Shown: positions 9,096-20,787, counted from the first letter of the stretch. The stretch: 64,000 nt of DNA from Pseudomonas agarici (GCF_900109755.1 NZ_FOAR01000001.1:248001-312000), one strand, 5' to 3'. Numbers and translations: made by a program. Notes: generated by a model not told the origin, from the letters alone.

Positions 9096-9581
9096 TCAGT
9101 GGTGATGACCACCTTCGCCATGGACATGGCCATGAGCAATTTCTTCCTGGCTGGCGTCACGGATATCGACGATCTTGACCTGGAAATTCAAACGCTGGCC
9201 AGCCAGCGGGTGGTTGCCGTCAACGGTAACGTCGTCGCCGTCCAGATCACGAATGGTCACGATCTGCATCTGGCCGTCCGGCGCGGACGCGTGGAACTGC
9301 ATGCCCACCTCCAGTTCGTCGACGCCTTCGAACATGCTGCGGCTGAGGGTGCTGACCAGCTCGGCGGCGTATTCGCCGTAGGCATCTTCAGGCTCAACGG
9401 CTACGCTCAGCTCGTCGCCGACCGCCTTGCCTTCCAGGGCCTTTTCCAGGCCCGGAATGATGTTTCCCGCACCTTGCAGGTAGACCAGCGGCGCGCCGCC
9501 GGCAGAGCTGTCGATGACCTCACCAGCGTCGTTGGTCAGGGTATAGTCAATGGAGACAGCCTTATTAGCGGCGATCAGCAT
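9096..9581 (-). CDS. slyD: FKBP-type peptidyl-prolyl isomerase SlyD
   Basis: 161 residues from the ATG at 9581. FKBP domain at about 5-70 and 125-148 with the chaperone flap inserted between; family motifs are YLQGAGNIIPGLEKALEG and VDGNHPLAGQRL. The tail is His-rich (HGHVHGEGGHHH), as in the metal-binding tail of SlyD that helps deliver nickel, though shorter than in E. coli. It combines prolyl isomerase and chaperone activity in the cytoplasm. The upstream in-frame ATG at 9689 would add 36 residues that do not look like SlyD. Confidence 0.93.
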   Translation of the reverse strand: MLIAANKAVSIDYTLTNDAGEVIDSSAGGAPLVYLQGAGNIIPGLEKALEGKAVGDELSVAVEPEDAYGEYAAELVSTLSRSMFEGVDELEVGMQFHASAPDGQMQIVTIRDLDGDDVTVDGNHPLAGQRLNFQVKIVDIRDASQEEIAHGHVHGEGGHHH

Positions 9582-9669
9582 GGGGCGAGACCTTTTGCAT
9601 AAGAATGAAGAGTGTACAAGTTTAAACAAGGATTCATCCGAAAGCGAACGGAACCCGGATGGGCGGGTC

Positions 9670-9888
9670 ATGACGAACCAGTCGATCATCAGCGGCTTCC
9701 ATCAGGATGAGGACGGACACTGGGTGGTCGAGCTGTCCTGCGGTCATACTCAGCATCTGCGCCATCAGCCGCCGTGGCAGTCCCGTGACTGGGTGCTGGA
9801 TCCCGCCCGGCGTGCGGCAAAAATCGGCCAGCCCTTTGCATGTGGTTGGTGCGCACAAGGCAAGGTTAGCGCTAACCTTGCCGTCTGA
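9670..9888 (+). CDS. DUF3565 domain protein
   Basis: 72 residues from the ATG at 9670. The conserved pattern is SGFHQDEDGHWVVELSCGHTQH, then PPWQSRDWV, and a terminal CGWC. The CGHxxH and CxxC groups could bind zinc. Function unknown; homologues are sometimes called pressure-regulated proteins. It occupies the position between slyD and pta where P. aeruginosa has ackA. Confidence 0.8.
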   Translation: MTNQSIISGFHQDEDGHWVVELSCGHTQHLRHQPPWQSRDWVLDPARRAAKIGQPFACGWCAQGKVSANLAV

Positions 9889-9942
9889 ATCCTGCGATGG
9901 GCCAGTGATAGATCCTCGCACTCGCTCCTTTAGAGACTAGGC

Positions 9943-12042
9943 ATGCAAACTTTTTTTATCGCGCCCACCGATTTTGGCGTGGGTCTGACCTCGATCAGCC
10001 TCGGGCTGGTACGGACACTGGAACGCGCCGGCCTGAAAGTCGGCTTTTTCAAACCCATTGCCCAGCCGCATCCGGGTGATACCGGACCTGAGCGCTCGAC
10101 CGAACTGGTGGCCCGCACCCATGGCCTCAAGCCCCCACAGCCACTGGGTCTGGCTCATGTCGAACGGATGCTTGGCGACGGCCAGCTCGACGAACTGCTG
10201 GAAGAAATCATTACGCTCTACCAGAGGGCCGCCGTCGACAAGGATGTGCTGGTGGTCGAAGGCATGGTCCCGACCCGCAGCGCCAGCTATGCCGCGCGGG
10301 TCAACCTGCATCTGGCCAAAAGCCTGGATGCCGAGGTGATCCTGGTCTCGACGCCGGAAAACGAAGTGCTGACCGAACTGTCCGGCCGAGTGGAGTTACA
10401 AGCGCAGTTGTTTGGCGGTCCCAAGGACCCGAAGGTCCTCGGCGTGATCCTCAACAAGGTGCGTACCGAGGAAAGCATGCAAGACTTTGCCGCTCGCCTC
10501 AAGGAGCACTCGCCGTTGCTGCGCAGCGGGGACTTCCGCCTACTGGGCTGCATTCCGTACCAGCCGGAGCTCAACGCCCCGCGTACCCGCGATGTCGCCG
10601 ACCTGCTGGGAGCCCAGGTGCTCAACGCCGGCGACTATGAAACCCGACGCATGTCGAACATCATCATCTGCGCCCGCACCGTGCTCAATACCCTGCAATT
10701 GCTCAAGCCGGGCGTGCTGGTAGTAACGCCAGGCGACCGCGACGACATCATCCTCGCCGTCAGCCTGGCGGCGCTCAATGGCGTGCCCCTGGCCGGCCTG
10801 CTGCTGACCAGCGACACCAAGCCCGACCCGCGCCTCATGGAGCTGTGTCGCGGCGCCTTGCAGGCCGGCCTGCCGGTGTTGTCGGTCAGTACCGGCTCCT
10901 ACGACACCGCCAATCGACTCAACAGCCTGAACAAGGAAATTCCCATCGATGACCGTGAGCGGGCGGAAATCATCACCGACTTCGTCGCCGGCCACCTCGA
11001 TGCTCAATGGCTGCACCAACGCTGCGGCACTCCACGGGAAATGCGCCTGACACCGGCGGTATTCCGTTATCAGTTGATCCAGCGAGCCCAGCAAGCCAAC
11101 AAGCGTATCGTCCTGCCCGAGGGCAGCGAACCGTTGACGGTCCAGGCTGCGGCGATCTGTCAGGCGCGGGGCATCGCCCGTTGCGTCCTGTTGGCCAAAC
11201 CGGCGGATGTCGCGGCGGTTGCCCAGGCTCACGGTTTCGAACTACCACCGGGCCTGGAGATTCTCGACCCGGACGAGATTCGCGGACGTTATGCCGAGCC
11301 CATGGTCGCCCTACGCAAGAGCAAGAGCCTCAATACGCCCATGGCCGAGCAGCAGTTGGAGGACACCGTGGTGATCGGCACCATGATGCTCGCCCTGGAC
11401 GAGGTCGATGGCCTGGTGTCCGGGGTGATCCACTCGACCGCGAACACCATCCGCCCGGCCCTGCAACTGATCAAGACCGCGCCGGGCCGCTCCCTGGTCT
11501 CGTCGGTGTTCTTCATGCTGTTCCCCGAGCAGGTGCTGGTCTACGGCGACTGCGTGATGAACCCGCACCCCTCCGCTGCCGAGCTGGCGGAAATCGCCCT
11601 GCAGAGTGCCGACTCGGCACAGGCGTTCGGCATCACCCCACGGGTGGCGATGATCAGCTATTCAAGTGGTGAATCGGCCAGCGGCGAGGAAGTCGAGAAG
11701 GTTCGCGAAGCCACCTTGTTGGCGCACGAATCTCAGCGCGACTTGTTGATCGACGGCCCGTTGCAGTACGACGCCGCCGCCAACGAAAATGTCGCCCGGC
11801 AACTGGCTCCCAACAGTCAGGTCGCCGGTCGCGCCACGGTGTTCGTGTTCCCCGATCTGAACACCGGCAACACCACCCACAAAGCCGTGCAACGTAGCGC
11901 CGACTGCGTCAGCCTGGGACCGATGCTGCAAGGCCTGCGCAAGCCGGTCAACGATCTGCCACGGGGCGCCCAGGTGGACGATATCGTCTACACCATCGCC
12001 CTGACCGCGATCCAAGCCGCCAACCGACCTGTGGATATCTAA
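9943..12042 (+). CDS. pta: Phosphate acetyltransferase (long form)
   Basis: 699 residues. It interconverts acetyl-CoA and acetyl phosphate. The N-terminal third resembles a dethiobiotin-synthetase-like P-loop domain (APTDFGVGLTSISLG; the usual GKT is degenerate), the middle is a DRTGG domain (about 210-330), and the C-terminal 330 residues are the catalytic PTA domain with RIVLPEGSEP, GVIHSTANTIRPALQ and VFPDLNTGNTTHKAVQR. No acetate kinase gene lies beside it. Its TAA is followed directly by the ATG of the acyltransferase gene. Confidence 0.95.
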   Translation: MQTFFIAPTDFGVGLTSISLGLVRTLERAGLKVGFFKPIAQPHPGDTGPERSTELVARTHGLKPPQPLGLAHVERMLGDGQLDELLEEIITLYQRAAVDKDVLVVEGMVPTRSASYAARVNLHLAKSLDAEVILVSTPENEVLTELSGRVELQAQLFGGPKDPKVLGVILNKVRTEESMQDFAARLKEHSPLLRSGDFRLLGCIPYQPELNAPRTRDVADLLGAQVLNAGDYETRRMSNIIICARTVLNTLQLLKPGVLVVTPGDRDDIILAVSLAALNGVPLAGLLLTSDTKPDPRLMELCRGALQAGLPVLSVSTGSYDTANRLNSLNKEIPIDDRERAEIITDFVAGHLDAQWLHQRCGTPREMRLTPAVFRYQLIQRAQQANKRIVLPEGSEPLTVQAAAICQARGIARCVLLAKPADVAAVAQAHGFELPPGLEILDPDEIRGRYAEPMVALRKSKSLNTPMAEQQLEDTVVIGTMMLALDEVDGLVSGVIHSTANTIRPALQLIKTAPGRSLVSSVFFMLFPEQVLVYGDCVMNPHPSAAELAEIALQSADSAQAFGITPRVAMISYSSGESASGEEVEKVREATLLAHESQRDLLIDGPLQYDAAANENVARQLAPNSQVAGRATVFVFPDLNTGNTTHKAVQRSADCVSLGPMLQGLRKPVNDLPRGAQVDDIVYTIALTAIQAANRPVDI

Positions 12043-12948
12043 ATGATCAGCTTCCTCCCGGCCCCGTTGCGAGGCGTGATTGCCTCCCTACTGTTGGCGT
12101 TCAATACCCTCCTGCTGTGCTCGTTCTTGTTCTGCGTGGCGCTGTTCAAGGCCCTGCCTTTTGTCTTGACGCGGCGTTTCAGCGACTGGTTGATGAACCA
12201 TATCCATGAGGTCTGGATCAGCCACAACAAGGTCTGGATGCGCTGGGTCCGGCACACTCGCTGGCATGTCAGCGGCCTGGAAGGCCTGGACTACCAGCAC
12301 TCCTATCTGGTGACCAGTAACCACCAGAGCTGGGTCGATATCATGGTCCTGCAGTACGTTCTCAACCGGAAGATCCGTCCATTGAAGTTCTTTCTCAAGC
12401 AGGAACTGATCTGGGTACCGGTGATCGGCCTGGCCTGGTGGGCCCTCGGTTTTCCTTTCATGAAGCGCTACTCCAAAGCGTATCTGCACAAGCACCCGGA
12501 AAAAAAGGGTAAGGACCTGGAAACCACCCGCAAGACCTGCGCGAAGTTTCGCAACCACCCGGTGGCTATCTTCAACTTTGCCGAAGGCACACGCTTTACC
12601 CCAGGCAAACACGCGCAGCAGCAATCACCATTCCGTTACCTGCTCAAACCCAAGGCCGGTGGGATCGCCTTTGTGCTGGATGCCATGGGCGAGCAGTTGG
12701 AGTCCATCATCAATGTGACCCTACATTATCCAGGGGGAACACCTGGCTATTGGGACCTGTTATGCGGCAACGTGCGGGACGTGGTGGTGCATTTCGAAGA
12801 GCTGCAGATCCCGCCGCAGTTCATCGGAGGGAACTATGACCAGGACGGCGAGTACCGCCTGGCGTTCCAAGGCTGGATCAACCAACTATGGGAAAACAAA
12901 GATGCACTGCTGGCACAGATGCACCGTGAATATCCAGCCAGTTCTTGA
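12043..12948 (+). CDS. Acyltransferase, YihG/PlsC-like
   Basis: 301 residues. The lysophosphatidate-acyltransferase motifs are NHQSWVD (H-x4-D) and FAEGTRF, with an N-terminal hydrophobic segment at about 8-38. Spacing and the KFFLKQELIWVPVIGLAWWALGFPF region match the YihG-type acyltransferases, an accessory lysophosphatidic acid acyltransferase. It probably acylates lysophospholipids at the inner membrane. The ATG follows the pta stop with no gap, so the two are translationally linked. A bidirectional terminator follows. Confidence 0.88.
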   Translation: MISFLPAPLRGVIASLLLAFNTLLLCSFLFCVALFKALPFVLTRRFSDWLMNHIHEVWISHNKVWMRWVRHTRWHVSGLEGLDYQHSYLVTSNHQSWVDIMVLQYVLNRKIRPLKFFLKQELIWVPVIGLAWWALGFPFMKRYSKAYLHKHPEKKGKDLETTRKTCAKFRNHPVAIFNFAEGTRFTPGKHAQQQSPFRYLLKPKAGGIAFVLDAMGEQLESIINVTLHYPGGTPGYWDLLCGNVRDVVVHFEELQIPPQFIGGNYDQDGEYRLAFQGWINQLWENKDALLAQMHREYPASS

Positions 12949-12974
12949 GCCATAAAGGCGGTTATGGCGCCAGC

Positions 12975-13012
12975 AAAAAGCCCGCTGTCGATTACTCGAC
13001 AGCGGGCTTTTT
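12975..13012. terminator. Strong bidirectional terminator
   Basis: A 17-base perfect stem (12975-12991 with 12996-13012) with a TTAC loop, flanked by A5 on the left and T5 on the right. It ends both the plus-strand acyltransferase gene and the minus-strand cysNC. Confidence 0.93.
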
Positions 13013-13027
13013 CAATGCCGGCAATGC

Positions 13028-14926
13028 TTAGATCGCGCCGTTCTGGCGCAGCAACTCCAGCACCTTCTTCACGCTGTCTTCCAGCGACAACGATTGCGTA
13101 TCAATCACCAGCTCGGCATTGAGCGGCACGTCGTAGGGGAAAGATAGCCCCGGAATGTTGTCGCCACCCGCTGCGTACAGGCCCTGGGGGTCACGCTCCT
13201 GGCAGGCCTGCGGCGATGCCTGGACATAGACCGTGAGCAGGCGCCCACCGCCGATCAGCGCCTTGGCCTGTTCACGGCCTTCGGCATCCGGCGCCACAAA
13301 CGCGGCCAGGGTCAGCAGGCCGGCTTCGTTGAACTGACGCGCCACATGGGCGGCACGTCGCCAGTTCTCGGTGCGTCCGATACGATCCTGCGGTAAGCCT
13401 TTGTTCAGGTCATGGCGCAGGTTCTGGCCGTCCAGGACGAACACCGCTCGGCCCAGATCGAACAACCTGCGCTCCACCGCATAAGCCAGCGTGCTCTTGC
13501 CCGCGCCCGACAGGCCGGTGAACAGCACGGTCGCCGGTTGCTGGCCAAAGCGCTGGGCGCGCTCTTCGGTCGCTACATGGGCGAGCTTGCCATGGTGGGT
13601 GGCGCTGCCATGGGCCAGCGGCTGAGCGACGATCATACCGGCGCCCACGGTGCCATTGGTCAAGCGATCAATGATAATGAACGCGCCAGTGGTGCGGTTG
13701 CTGTCGTAACCGTCCAAGGCAATCGGGGCATCCAGGGCGATCTTGACCTTGCCGATCTCGTTCAGTTGCAAGGCACTGGCCGGGCCTTCCTCGAGGGTGT
13801 TCACATCGACCTTGTTGACGATGCTCGCAATCGAGCCCGGCACGTAGCTGGTGGCGCGCTTGATGTCGTACTTCTTGCCCGGTAGCATCGGCTCCTCGGC
13901 CATCCAGACCAACATGGCCTCGAAGCTGTCGGTCACCGGCGGTACGTTGTCGGCATGCACCAACAAATCGCCACGGGAGATATCGATCTCGTCTTCCATG
14001 GTCAGGGTCACGGCCTGGCCTGGACCTGCGTGTTCCAACTCACCGTCGAAGGTGACGATCGACTTGACCCGACTGGTCTTGCCCGATGGCAGCACAACCA
14101 CGTCGTCGCCCTTCTTGACGACACCGCTGGCCAGGGTGCCGGCAAAACCACGGAAATTCAGATTCGGCCGATTGACGTACTGCACTGGGAAACGCAGGTC
14201 GGTCAAATTGCGGTCGCCCGCCACTTCCACGGTTTCGAGGATTTCCATCAGCGACTGGCCGGTGTACCACGGCGAACGCTCGCTCTTGTTCACCACGTTG
14301 TCGCCCTTCAAGGCTGACATCGGCACGAAGTGCATGCTCGATGGCTTCATCTTCAGGCCTTCGGCGAATTTCAGGTAGTCGGCCTTGATCGACTCGAACA
14401 CACCTTGATCGAAGTCCTTGAGGTCCATCTTGTTGATGGCGACCACGATGTGTTTGATCCCCAGCAGGGAGGCGATAAAACTGTGGCGACGGGTCTGGGT
14501 CTGCACGCCGTAGCGGGCGTCCACCAGGATGATCGCCAGGTCGCAGGTGGAGGCACCGGTAGCCATGTTGCGAGTGTACTGCTCATGACCGGGGGTGTCG
14601 GCAATGATGAACTTGCGCTTGGCGGTAGAGAAGTAACGGTAGGCGACATCAATGGTGATGCCCTGCTCGCGCTCGGCTTGCAGGCCGTCGACCAGCAACG
14701 CCAGGTCGATATCGTCACCGGTGGTGCCGACCTTCTTCGAATCGCGGGTGACGGCCTCCAAATGATCTTCGTAGATCATCTTGGAGTCGTGCAATAGGCG
14801 CCCGATCAGGGTGCTCTTGCCGTCGTCGACGTTACCGCACGTCAGGAAACGCAGCAGTTCTTTACGCTCGTGCTGGCCCAGGTAGGCGAGGATGTCCTCG
14901 CTGATCAAATCAGATTGATGCGACAT
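13028..14926 (-). CDS. cysNC: Bifunctional sulfate adenylyltransferase large subunit / APS kinase
   Basis: 632 residues from the ATG at 14926. The N-terminal part is CysN: GTPase G1 GNVDDGKS (31-38), DTPGH (110-114), NKMD, then elongation-factor-like beta domains. The C-terminal part from about residue 469 is CysC with P-loop GLSGAGKS (471-478), [11 protein letters not shown] and ERDPQGLY. The Gln in LDGQN replaces the Asp of the E. coli enzyme, which I believe is usual in pseudomonad fusions. The GTPase drives APS formation by CysD; the kinase makes PAPS. It follows cysD by 13 bases on the minus strand. Confidence 0.96.
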   Translation of the reverse strand: MSHQSDLISEDILAYLGQHERKELLRFLTCGNVDDGKSTLIGRLLHDSKMIYEDHLEAVTRDSKKVGTTGDDIDLALLVDGLQAEREQGITIDVAYRYFSTAKRKFIIADTPGHEQYTRNMATGASTCDLAIILVDARYGVQTQTRRHSFIASLLGIKHIVVAINKMDLKDFDQGVFESIKADYLKFAEGLKMKPSSMHFVPMSALKGDNVVNKSERSPWYTGQSLMEILETVEVAGDRNLTDLRFPVQYVNRPNLNFRGFAGTLASGVVKKGDDVVVLPSGKTSRVKSIVTFDGELEHAGPGQAVTLTMEDEIDISRGDLLVHADNVPPVTDSFEAMLVWMAEEPMLPGKKYDIKRATSYVPGSIASIVNKVDVNTLEEGPASALQLNEIGKVKIALDAPIALDGYDSNRTTGAFIIIDRLTNGTVGAGMIVAQPLAHGSATHHGKLAHVATEERAQRFGQQPATVLFTGLSGAGKSTLAYAVERRLFDLGRAVFVLDGQNLRHDLNKGLPQDRIGRTENWRRAAHVARQFNEAGLLTLAAFVAPDAEGREQAKALIGGGRLLTVYVQASPQACQERDPQGLYAAGGDNIPGLSFPYDVPLNAELVIDTQSLSLEDSVKKVLELLRQNGAI

Positions 14927-14939
14927 GCTTAGACCCTGT

Positions 14940-15857
14940 TTAGAAATAGCCCTGACGTTTCTTGTCTTCCATGGAACCGGCGCCATCGTGATCGATGACC
15001 CGGCCCTGGCGCTCGGAAGTTCGCGTCAGGAGCATTTCCTGAATGATGTCCGTGAGGGTTTCAGCCTCGGACTCCACCGCGCCCGTCAACGGGTAGCAGC
15101 CAAGGGTACGGAAACGCACCTTCTTCTTGACGATGCGGGCCTTGTCCTCATCGGAAAGATGCTCAAGGATCCGCTCATCGTCGATCATGATCAGGGTGCC
15201 GTTCTTCTCGATGACTTCACGCTCGGCGGCGAAATACAGCGGCACGATCGGGATACCTTCGAGATAGATGTACTGCCAGATGTCTAGCTCGGTCCAGTTC
15301 GACAGCGGGAAGACGCGGATCGACTCGCCCTTGTTGACCCTGCCGTTGTAGACGTTCCACAGCTCCGGGCGCTGGTTCTTCGGGTCCCAGCGGTGCTTGC
15401 CATCGCGAAAGGAGTACACGCGCTCCTTGGCACGGGATTTCTCCTCGTCACGCCGGGCGCCGCCGAAGGCCGCGTCGAAGCCGTACTTGTCCAGGGCCTG
15501 CTTGAGGCCCTCGGTCTTCATGATATCGGTGTGCTTGGCGCTGCCGTGAGTGAAGGGGTTGATGCCTTGCGCCACGCCGTCAGGATTTACATGGGTGATC
15601 AGGTCCAGGCCAAGCTCGGCGACCATCTTGTCGCGAAAGCTGTACATTTCCCGAAATTTCCAGCGGGTGTCCACATGCATCACCGAAAACGGCAGCTTGC
15701 CCGGAAAAAACGCCTTGCGCGCCAAGTGCAGCATCACGGCGGAGTCTTTACCGATGGAATACAGCATCACCGGGTTATCGAACTCGGCGGCCACCTCGCG
15801 GATGATATGGATGCTTTCCGCCTCCAGCTGTTTCAGATGCGTCAGTTTGTCGACCAT
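14940..15857 (-). CDS. cysD: Sulfate adenylyltransferase small subunit
   Basis: 305 residues, the ATP-sulfurylase catalytic subunit that makes adenosine phosphosulfate from sulfate and ATP with CysN. The PP-loop [10 protein letters not shown] starts at residue 34; [13 protein letters not shown] and [14 protein letters not shown] are conserved further on. First gene of cysD-cysNC. Expression is probably under CysB, but I did not identify a CysB site. Confidence 0.97.
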   Translation of the reverse strand: MVDKLTHLKQLEAESIHIIREVAAEFDNPVMLYSIGKDSAVMLHLARKAFFPGKLPFSVMHVDTRWKFREMYSFRDKMVAELGLDLITHVNPDGVAQGINPFTHGSAKHTDIMKTEGLKQALDKYGFDAAFGGARRDEEKSRAKERVYSFRDGKHRWDPKNQRPELWNVYNGRVNKGESIRVFPLSNWTELDIWQYIYLEGIPIVPLYFAAEREVIEKNGTLIMIDDERILEHLSDEDKARIVKKKVRFRTLGCYPLTGAVESEAETLTDIIQEMLLTRTSERQGRVIDHDGAGSMEDKKRQGYF

Positions 15858-15961
15858 GGCTACTCACGAAAAGCGTTCTTATGGACGGCCAGCGGGCCGT
15901 GTTCGAGCGAGGCATGCTAGCACAGCGACCTATTCTATTGAGGGGGCCCACTAGATCGAAA

Positions 15962-15979
15962 CGGTATAATAATATACCG
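15962..15979. repeat. Perfect AT-rich palindrome upstream of cysD
   Basis: CGGTATA-ATAA-TATACCG, about 105 bases before the cysD start, in the 254-base gap (15858-16111) between the Nif3-like gene and cysD, both on the minus strand. It may be a repressor or activator site or part of the cysD promoter. No other gene is seen in the gap. Confidence 0.5.
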
Positions 15980-16111
15980 CCGCGTTTGGGCGCATTGTCC
16001 TGGAAGAGGCAGGGCTTGTGGGGCGATGCCCACCAAAGCGCGTACTTGCACTACGCAAGCCATCCGGCCATGGCGCCCACTTCGTCGGATGCCACCCAGA
16101 CCAAACCCGCT

Positions 16112-16870
16112 CTAGATTGGATTCGGACAATCGATAAACAGGTGTTCCAGGGCAAACCGCCGGGTCAGGTAGTCGCCCAGAGCCTGTACACCATAGCGCT
16201 CGGTGGCATGATGACCGGCGGCGATAAAGCTGATGTGGTTTTCCCGGGCGCTGTGGAACGTCTGCTCGGAGGCCTCGCCGCTCAGGTACAGATCGACCCC
16301 GGCCCGCACCGCCTGATCGATATAACCCTGGCCACCACCGGTACACCAGCCGACCCGTCGGATCATCTCGCTGCCTTCGATCAGCAGCGGTTCGCGCCCC
16401 AGGGCATCCTGGACCTTGCGGGCAAAGTCGCGCGGTGTCATCGGCTCGCTCAGAGAGCCCACCAGACCGACGACTTTCGGGTTGTCGGGATCCAACGGAC
16501 CTTCAACGGTGATGTCCAGTTGGCGGGCCAGTTGCACGTTGTTGCCCACCTCTGGATGCAGGTCCAACGGCAGATGATAGGCCAGGAGACTGATATCGTG
16601 CTTGAGCAGGGTCTTGAGTCGACGCTGTTTCATGCCCACCACACAAGGGTCTTCGCCCTTCCAGAAATAACCGTGATGCACCAGTATCAGGTCAGCTCCG
16701 GTCTCGACCGCCGCATCGAGCAGCGCCTGGCTGGCGGTGACTCCGCTGACGATCCGCGTGACCTGTGGCCGGCCTTCGACCTGCAAACCATTGGGGCAAT
16801 AATCACTGATTCGCGAACTGCCAAGGAAGCGGTCCGCCTCTTCCACCAGGGTACTGAGTGCAACAGCCAT
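16112..16870 (-). CDS. Nif3-like dinuclear metal-centre protein (YbgI family)
   Basis: 252 residues. Metal-ligand motifs are LILVHHGYFW (His65, His66) near the N-terminus and AAGHHATERYG near the C-terminus, with the YHLPLDLHPEVGNN stretch between. The family folds into a hexameric ring with two metals per subunit; proposed roles are GTP cyclohydrolase-like or hydrolase, and are unsettled. Divergent from algW, as in other pseudomonads. Confidence 0.9.
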   Translation of the reverse strand: MAVALSTLVEEADRFLGSSRISDYCPNGLQVEGRPQVTRIVSGVTASQALLDAAVETGADLILVHHGYFWKGEDPCVVGMKQRRLKTLLKHDISLLAYHLPLDLHPEVGNNVQLARQLDITVEGPLDPDNPKVVGLVGSLSEPMTPRDFARKVQDALGREPLLIEGSEMIRRVGWCTGGGQGYIDQAVRAGVDLYLSGEASEQTFHSARENHISFIAAGHHATERYGVQALGDYLTRRFALEHLFIDCPNPI

Positions 16871-16890
16871 AAAAACTCCTGAATATCCCG

Positions 16891-16918
16891 TTCAGAGGCG
16901 CTCGCAGCCTCGTATAAT
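16891..16918 (+). promoter_or_regulatory. Probable sigma-70 promoter of algW
   Basis: TTCAGA at 16891-16896 and a perfect TATAAT at 16913-16918 with a 16-base spacer, 54 bases before the algW ATG. Confidence 0.55.
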
Positions 16919-16971
16919 GCGCGACATTATGGGCCGTCCGACATGGCCTGCAACCTCCCAGGACTTGCTCA

Positions 16972-18129
<1,158 letters not shown>

Positions 18130-18198
18130 CACAGCATCGCAAGAACAGCGTTTGGCTCACTGAGTCAGTTCAGAGCCGATCTCACGCCGGGTCGAGAG

Positions 18199-18222
18199 TT
18201 GTGGCGAGTGGGCTCGCCACAA
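18199..18222. repeat. Perfect hairpin, REP-like, between algW and hisC
   Basis: TTGTGGCGAG (18199-18208) pairs with CTCGCCACAA (18213-18222), loop TGGG. TGTGGCGAG is a common core of P. fluorescens intergenic repeats. It sits between convergent genes and may also act as a terminator. Confidence 0.5.
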
Positions 18223-18260
18223 GATCGCGTTGGGCTTCAGGCGGATAGCGTCCCGATCCG

Positions 18261-19313
18261 TCAGAGATCGCCCAGCGCGTCGATCAACGCCTGGTTCTGC
18301 TCCGGCGCACCAATGGTGATCCGCAGGAACTGGGCAATGCGCTCCTGCTTGAAGTGACGGACAATCACTCCCTGCTCACGCACCTTGGCCGCCAACGCCG
18401 CCGCATCGTGCCGCGGGTGCTGGGCGAAGATGAAGTTAGCCGCCGACGGTAATACCTCGAAGCCTTTGGTCTGCAACTGTGCCACCAGCCACTCGCGGCT
18501 TTCGATGACTTTGTTGCAAGTCTGCCGGAAATATTCCCGGTCCTCGAACGCCGCCGCCGCGCCGGCAATCGCCATACGGTCCAGCGGGTAGGAGTTGAAG
18601 CTGTTCTTGATCCGCTCCAGGGCTTCCACCAAATCGGGATGCCCGACCGCCAGCCCGACCCGCAGGCCCGCCAGCGAACGTGACTTGGACAAGGTCTGCG
18701 TCACCAACAAGTTCGGAAAACGGTCGACCAGGCAGATGGCCGTTTCACCGCCAAAGTCAATATAGGCCTCGTCCACCACCACGACCGAATCGGGGCTGGC
18801 CTTGAGGATCTGTTCGACCGCCTCCAACGCCAGCAGGCAGCCGGTCGGCGCATTCGGGTTAGGGAAGATGATCCCGCCATTAGGCCGGGCGTAGTCGGCG
18901 ACACGGATCTGGAACTGCTCATCCAACGCCAGCGCGGCGTAGTCGATACCGTACAGGCCGCAATAGACCGGATAGAAGCTGTAGCTGATATCCGGGAACA
19001 GCAGCGGCTTATCCTGCTGGAACAGACCGTGGAAAATGTGCGCCAGGACTTCGTCGGAACCGTTGCCGAGAAACACCTGGTTGGTCTGCACCCCGTAGTA
19101 CTCGGCTACGGCGTGCTTGAGCAGGTCGCCGTTGGGGTCCGGATACAAGCGCAGATTGTCGTTGACCTCGGCCTGCATCGCCGCCAGGGCCTTGGGTGAA
19201 GGGCCGTAGGGATTTTCATTGGTGTTGAGCTTGACCAGCTTGCTCAGCTTCGGTTGCTCACCTGGCACATAGGGCACCAGGTCCTTGACGAACTTGCTCC
19301 AGAACTTGCTCAT
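18261..19313 (-). CDS. hisC: Histidinol-phosphate aminotransferase
   Basis: 350-residue fold-type I PLP enzyme of histidine synthesis. Visible are the substrate region [12 protein letters not shown], the PNPNAPTG motif, [12 protein letters not shown] with the PLP-binding Asp and Tyr, and the Schiff-base Lys in [14 protein letters not shown]. Its start overlaps the hisD stop by four bases, so hisG-hisD-hisC reads as one unit on the minus strand. Confidence 0.95.
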   Translation of the reverse strand: MSKFWSKFVKDLVPYVPGEQPKLSKLVKLNTNENPYGPSPKALAAMQAEVNDNLRLYPDPNGDLLKHAVAEYYGVQTNQVFLGNGSDEVLAHIFHGLFQQDKPLLFPDISYSFYPVYCGLYGIDYAALALDEQFQIRVADYARPNGGIIFPNPNAPTGCLLALEAVEQILKASPDSVVVVDEAYIDFGGETAICLVDRFPNLLVTQTLSKSRSLAGLRVGLAVGHPDLVEALERIKNSFNSYPLDRMAIAGAAAAFEDREYFRQTCNKVIESREWLVAQLQTKGFEVLPSAANFIFAQHPRHDAAALAAKVREQGVIVRHFKQERIAQFLRITIGAPEQNQALIDALGDL

Positions 19314-20647
19314 GCTGGTTTCCCCTGTGCGTTGTCATCGGCGACGATCCGGTATTCCGCGCTACGGGCGTGGGCGGTCAAGGATTCGCCACGGGCCAGC
19401 ACCGAAGCGGTCTTGCCCAGTTCCGAGGCGCCCTGTTCAGAGCAGAAGATGATCGATGAACGTTTCTGGAAGTCATACACGCCCAAAGGCGACGAGAAGC
19501 GTGCGGTACCCGACGTCGGCAGGACGTGATTGGGACCGGCGCAATAATCACCCAGGGCCTCGCTGGTGTGACGTCCCATGAAGATCGCCCCGGCGTGGCG
19601 GATCTGCGGCAACCAGGCCTGTGGGTCGGCGACCGACAGTTCCAGGTGTTCCGGCGCGATGCGATTGGCCACTTCGATCGCCTGCTGCATGTCGCGTACC
19701 TGGATCAGCGCACCGCGACCGTTGATCGAGGTTTCGATGATAGCGGCCCGCTCCATGGTCGGCAGCAGCTTGGCGATACTCGCCGCCACCCGATCGAGGA
19801 ACGCGGCGTCCGGGCTGACCAGGATCGCCTGGGCGTCTTCGTCGTGTTCGGCCTGGGAGAACAGGTCCATGGCAATCCAGTCCGGGTCGGTCTGGCCGTC
19901 GCAGACCACCAGGATCTCCGACGGGCCGGCGATCATGTCGATGCCGACCTGGCCGAACACATGGCGCTTGGCGGTCGCCACATAGATATTGCCCGGGCCG
20001 ACGACCTTGTCGACTTTCGGCACACTTTCAGTGCCATAGGCCAATGCGGCGACCGCTTGCGCGCCACCGATGGTGAATACGCGGTCGACGCCGGCGACAC
20101 AAGCCGCCGCCAGTACCAGCTCGTTGATCTCGCCGCGTGGGGTCGGGACCACCATCACCACCTCAGTGACACCGGCCACTTTGGCCGGGATCGCGTTCAT
20201 CAGTACCGATGACGGGTAAGACGCCTTGCCGCCAGGGACATAGAGGCCGGCGCGATCCAGTGGCGTGACCTTCTGGCCCAACACGGTGCCATCGGCTTCG
20301 GTGTAGCTCCAGGACTCTTGCTTTTGCTTCTCGTGGTAGCTGCGCACACGCTCGGCGGCTTTTTCCAGCGCCTCGCGCTGAGGCGCACTGATCCGGGTCA
20401 AGGCCAGTTCCAGGCGCGCGCGTGGCAGGATCAGGTCGGCCATCGAGGCAACCTGCAGGCCGTCGAAACGCTGGGTGAATTCGACCACGGCGGCATCGCC
20501 GCGCTCGCGTACCGCCTTGATGATATCCAGCACCCGCTGGTTGACCGAGTCATCGGACACACTTTCCCAGCTCAGCAGATGATCCAGATGATGGGCGAAA
20601 TCCGGGTCCGCAGCGTTGAGTCGGCGAATAGCGGTGGACGTGGTCAT
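19310..20647 (-). CDS. hisD: Histidinol dehydrogenase
   Basis: 445 residues from the ATG at 20647; longer in-frame starts add residues unlike the family. NAD- and zinc-dependent enzyme catalysing the last two steps of histidine synthesis. Conserved stretches are [19 protein letters not shown], the SQAEHDEDA metal region and [14 protein letters not shown]. Located 140 bases after hisG. Confidence 0.96.
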   Translation of the reverse strand: MTTSTAIRRLNAADPDFAHHLDHLLSWESVSDDSVNQRVLDIIKAVRERGDAAVVEFTQRFDGLQVASMADLILPRARLELALTRISAPQREALEKAAERVRSYHEKQKQESWSYTEADGTVLGQKVTPLDRAGLYVPGGKASYPSSVLMNAIPAKVAGVTEVVMVVPTPRGEINELVLAAACVAGVDRVFTIGGAQAVAALAYGTESVPKVDKVVGPGNIYVATAKRHVFGQVGIDMIAGPSEILVVCDGQTDPDWIAMDLFSQAEHDEDAQAILVSPDAAFLDRVAASIAKLLPTMERAAIIETSINGRGALIQVRDMQQAIEVANRIAPEHLELSVADPQAWLPQIRHAGAIFMGRHTSEALGDYCAGPNHVLPTSGTARFSSPLGVYDFQKRSSIIFCSEQGASELGKTASVLARGESLTAHARSAEYRIVADDNAQGKPA

Positions 20648-20787
20648 AGCGAGGGCCTCAATAATTGGCGAATGCTTGGGAACAGCAAATCTCAGGCGCC
20701 CCAGCCTACCAAGCCATCCGCGCGGGCACCTGAGAATTCTGGCTATGACACGGATAGATGGGCGCGACTCAAGGCCGCGCATGTGAA

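Noticed and set aside
13028..14926. Inactive CysC domain because LDGQN replaces LDGDN
   Set aside because: As far as I recall the same residue occurs in other pseudomonad CysNC fusions, so it is a lineage feature, not evidence of decay.
15881..16882. 333-codon plus-strand frame opposite the Nif3-like gene
   Set aside because: Runs antisense through a gene with clear metal-binding motifs; no start signal.
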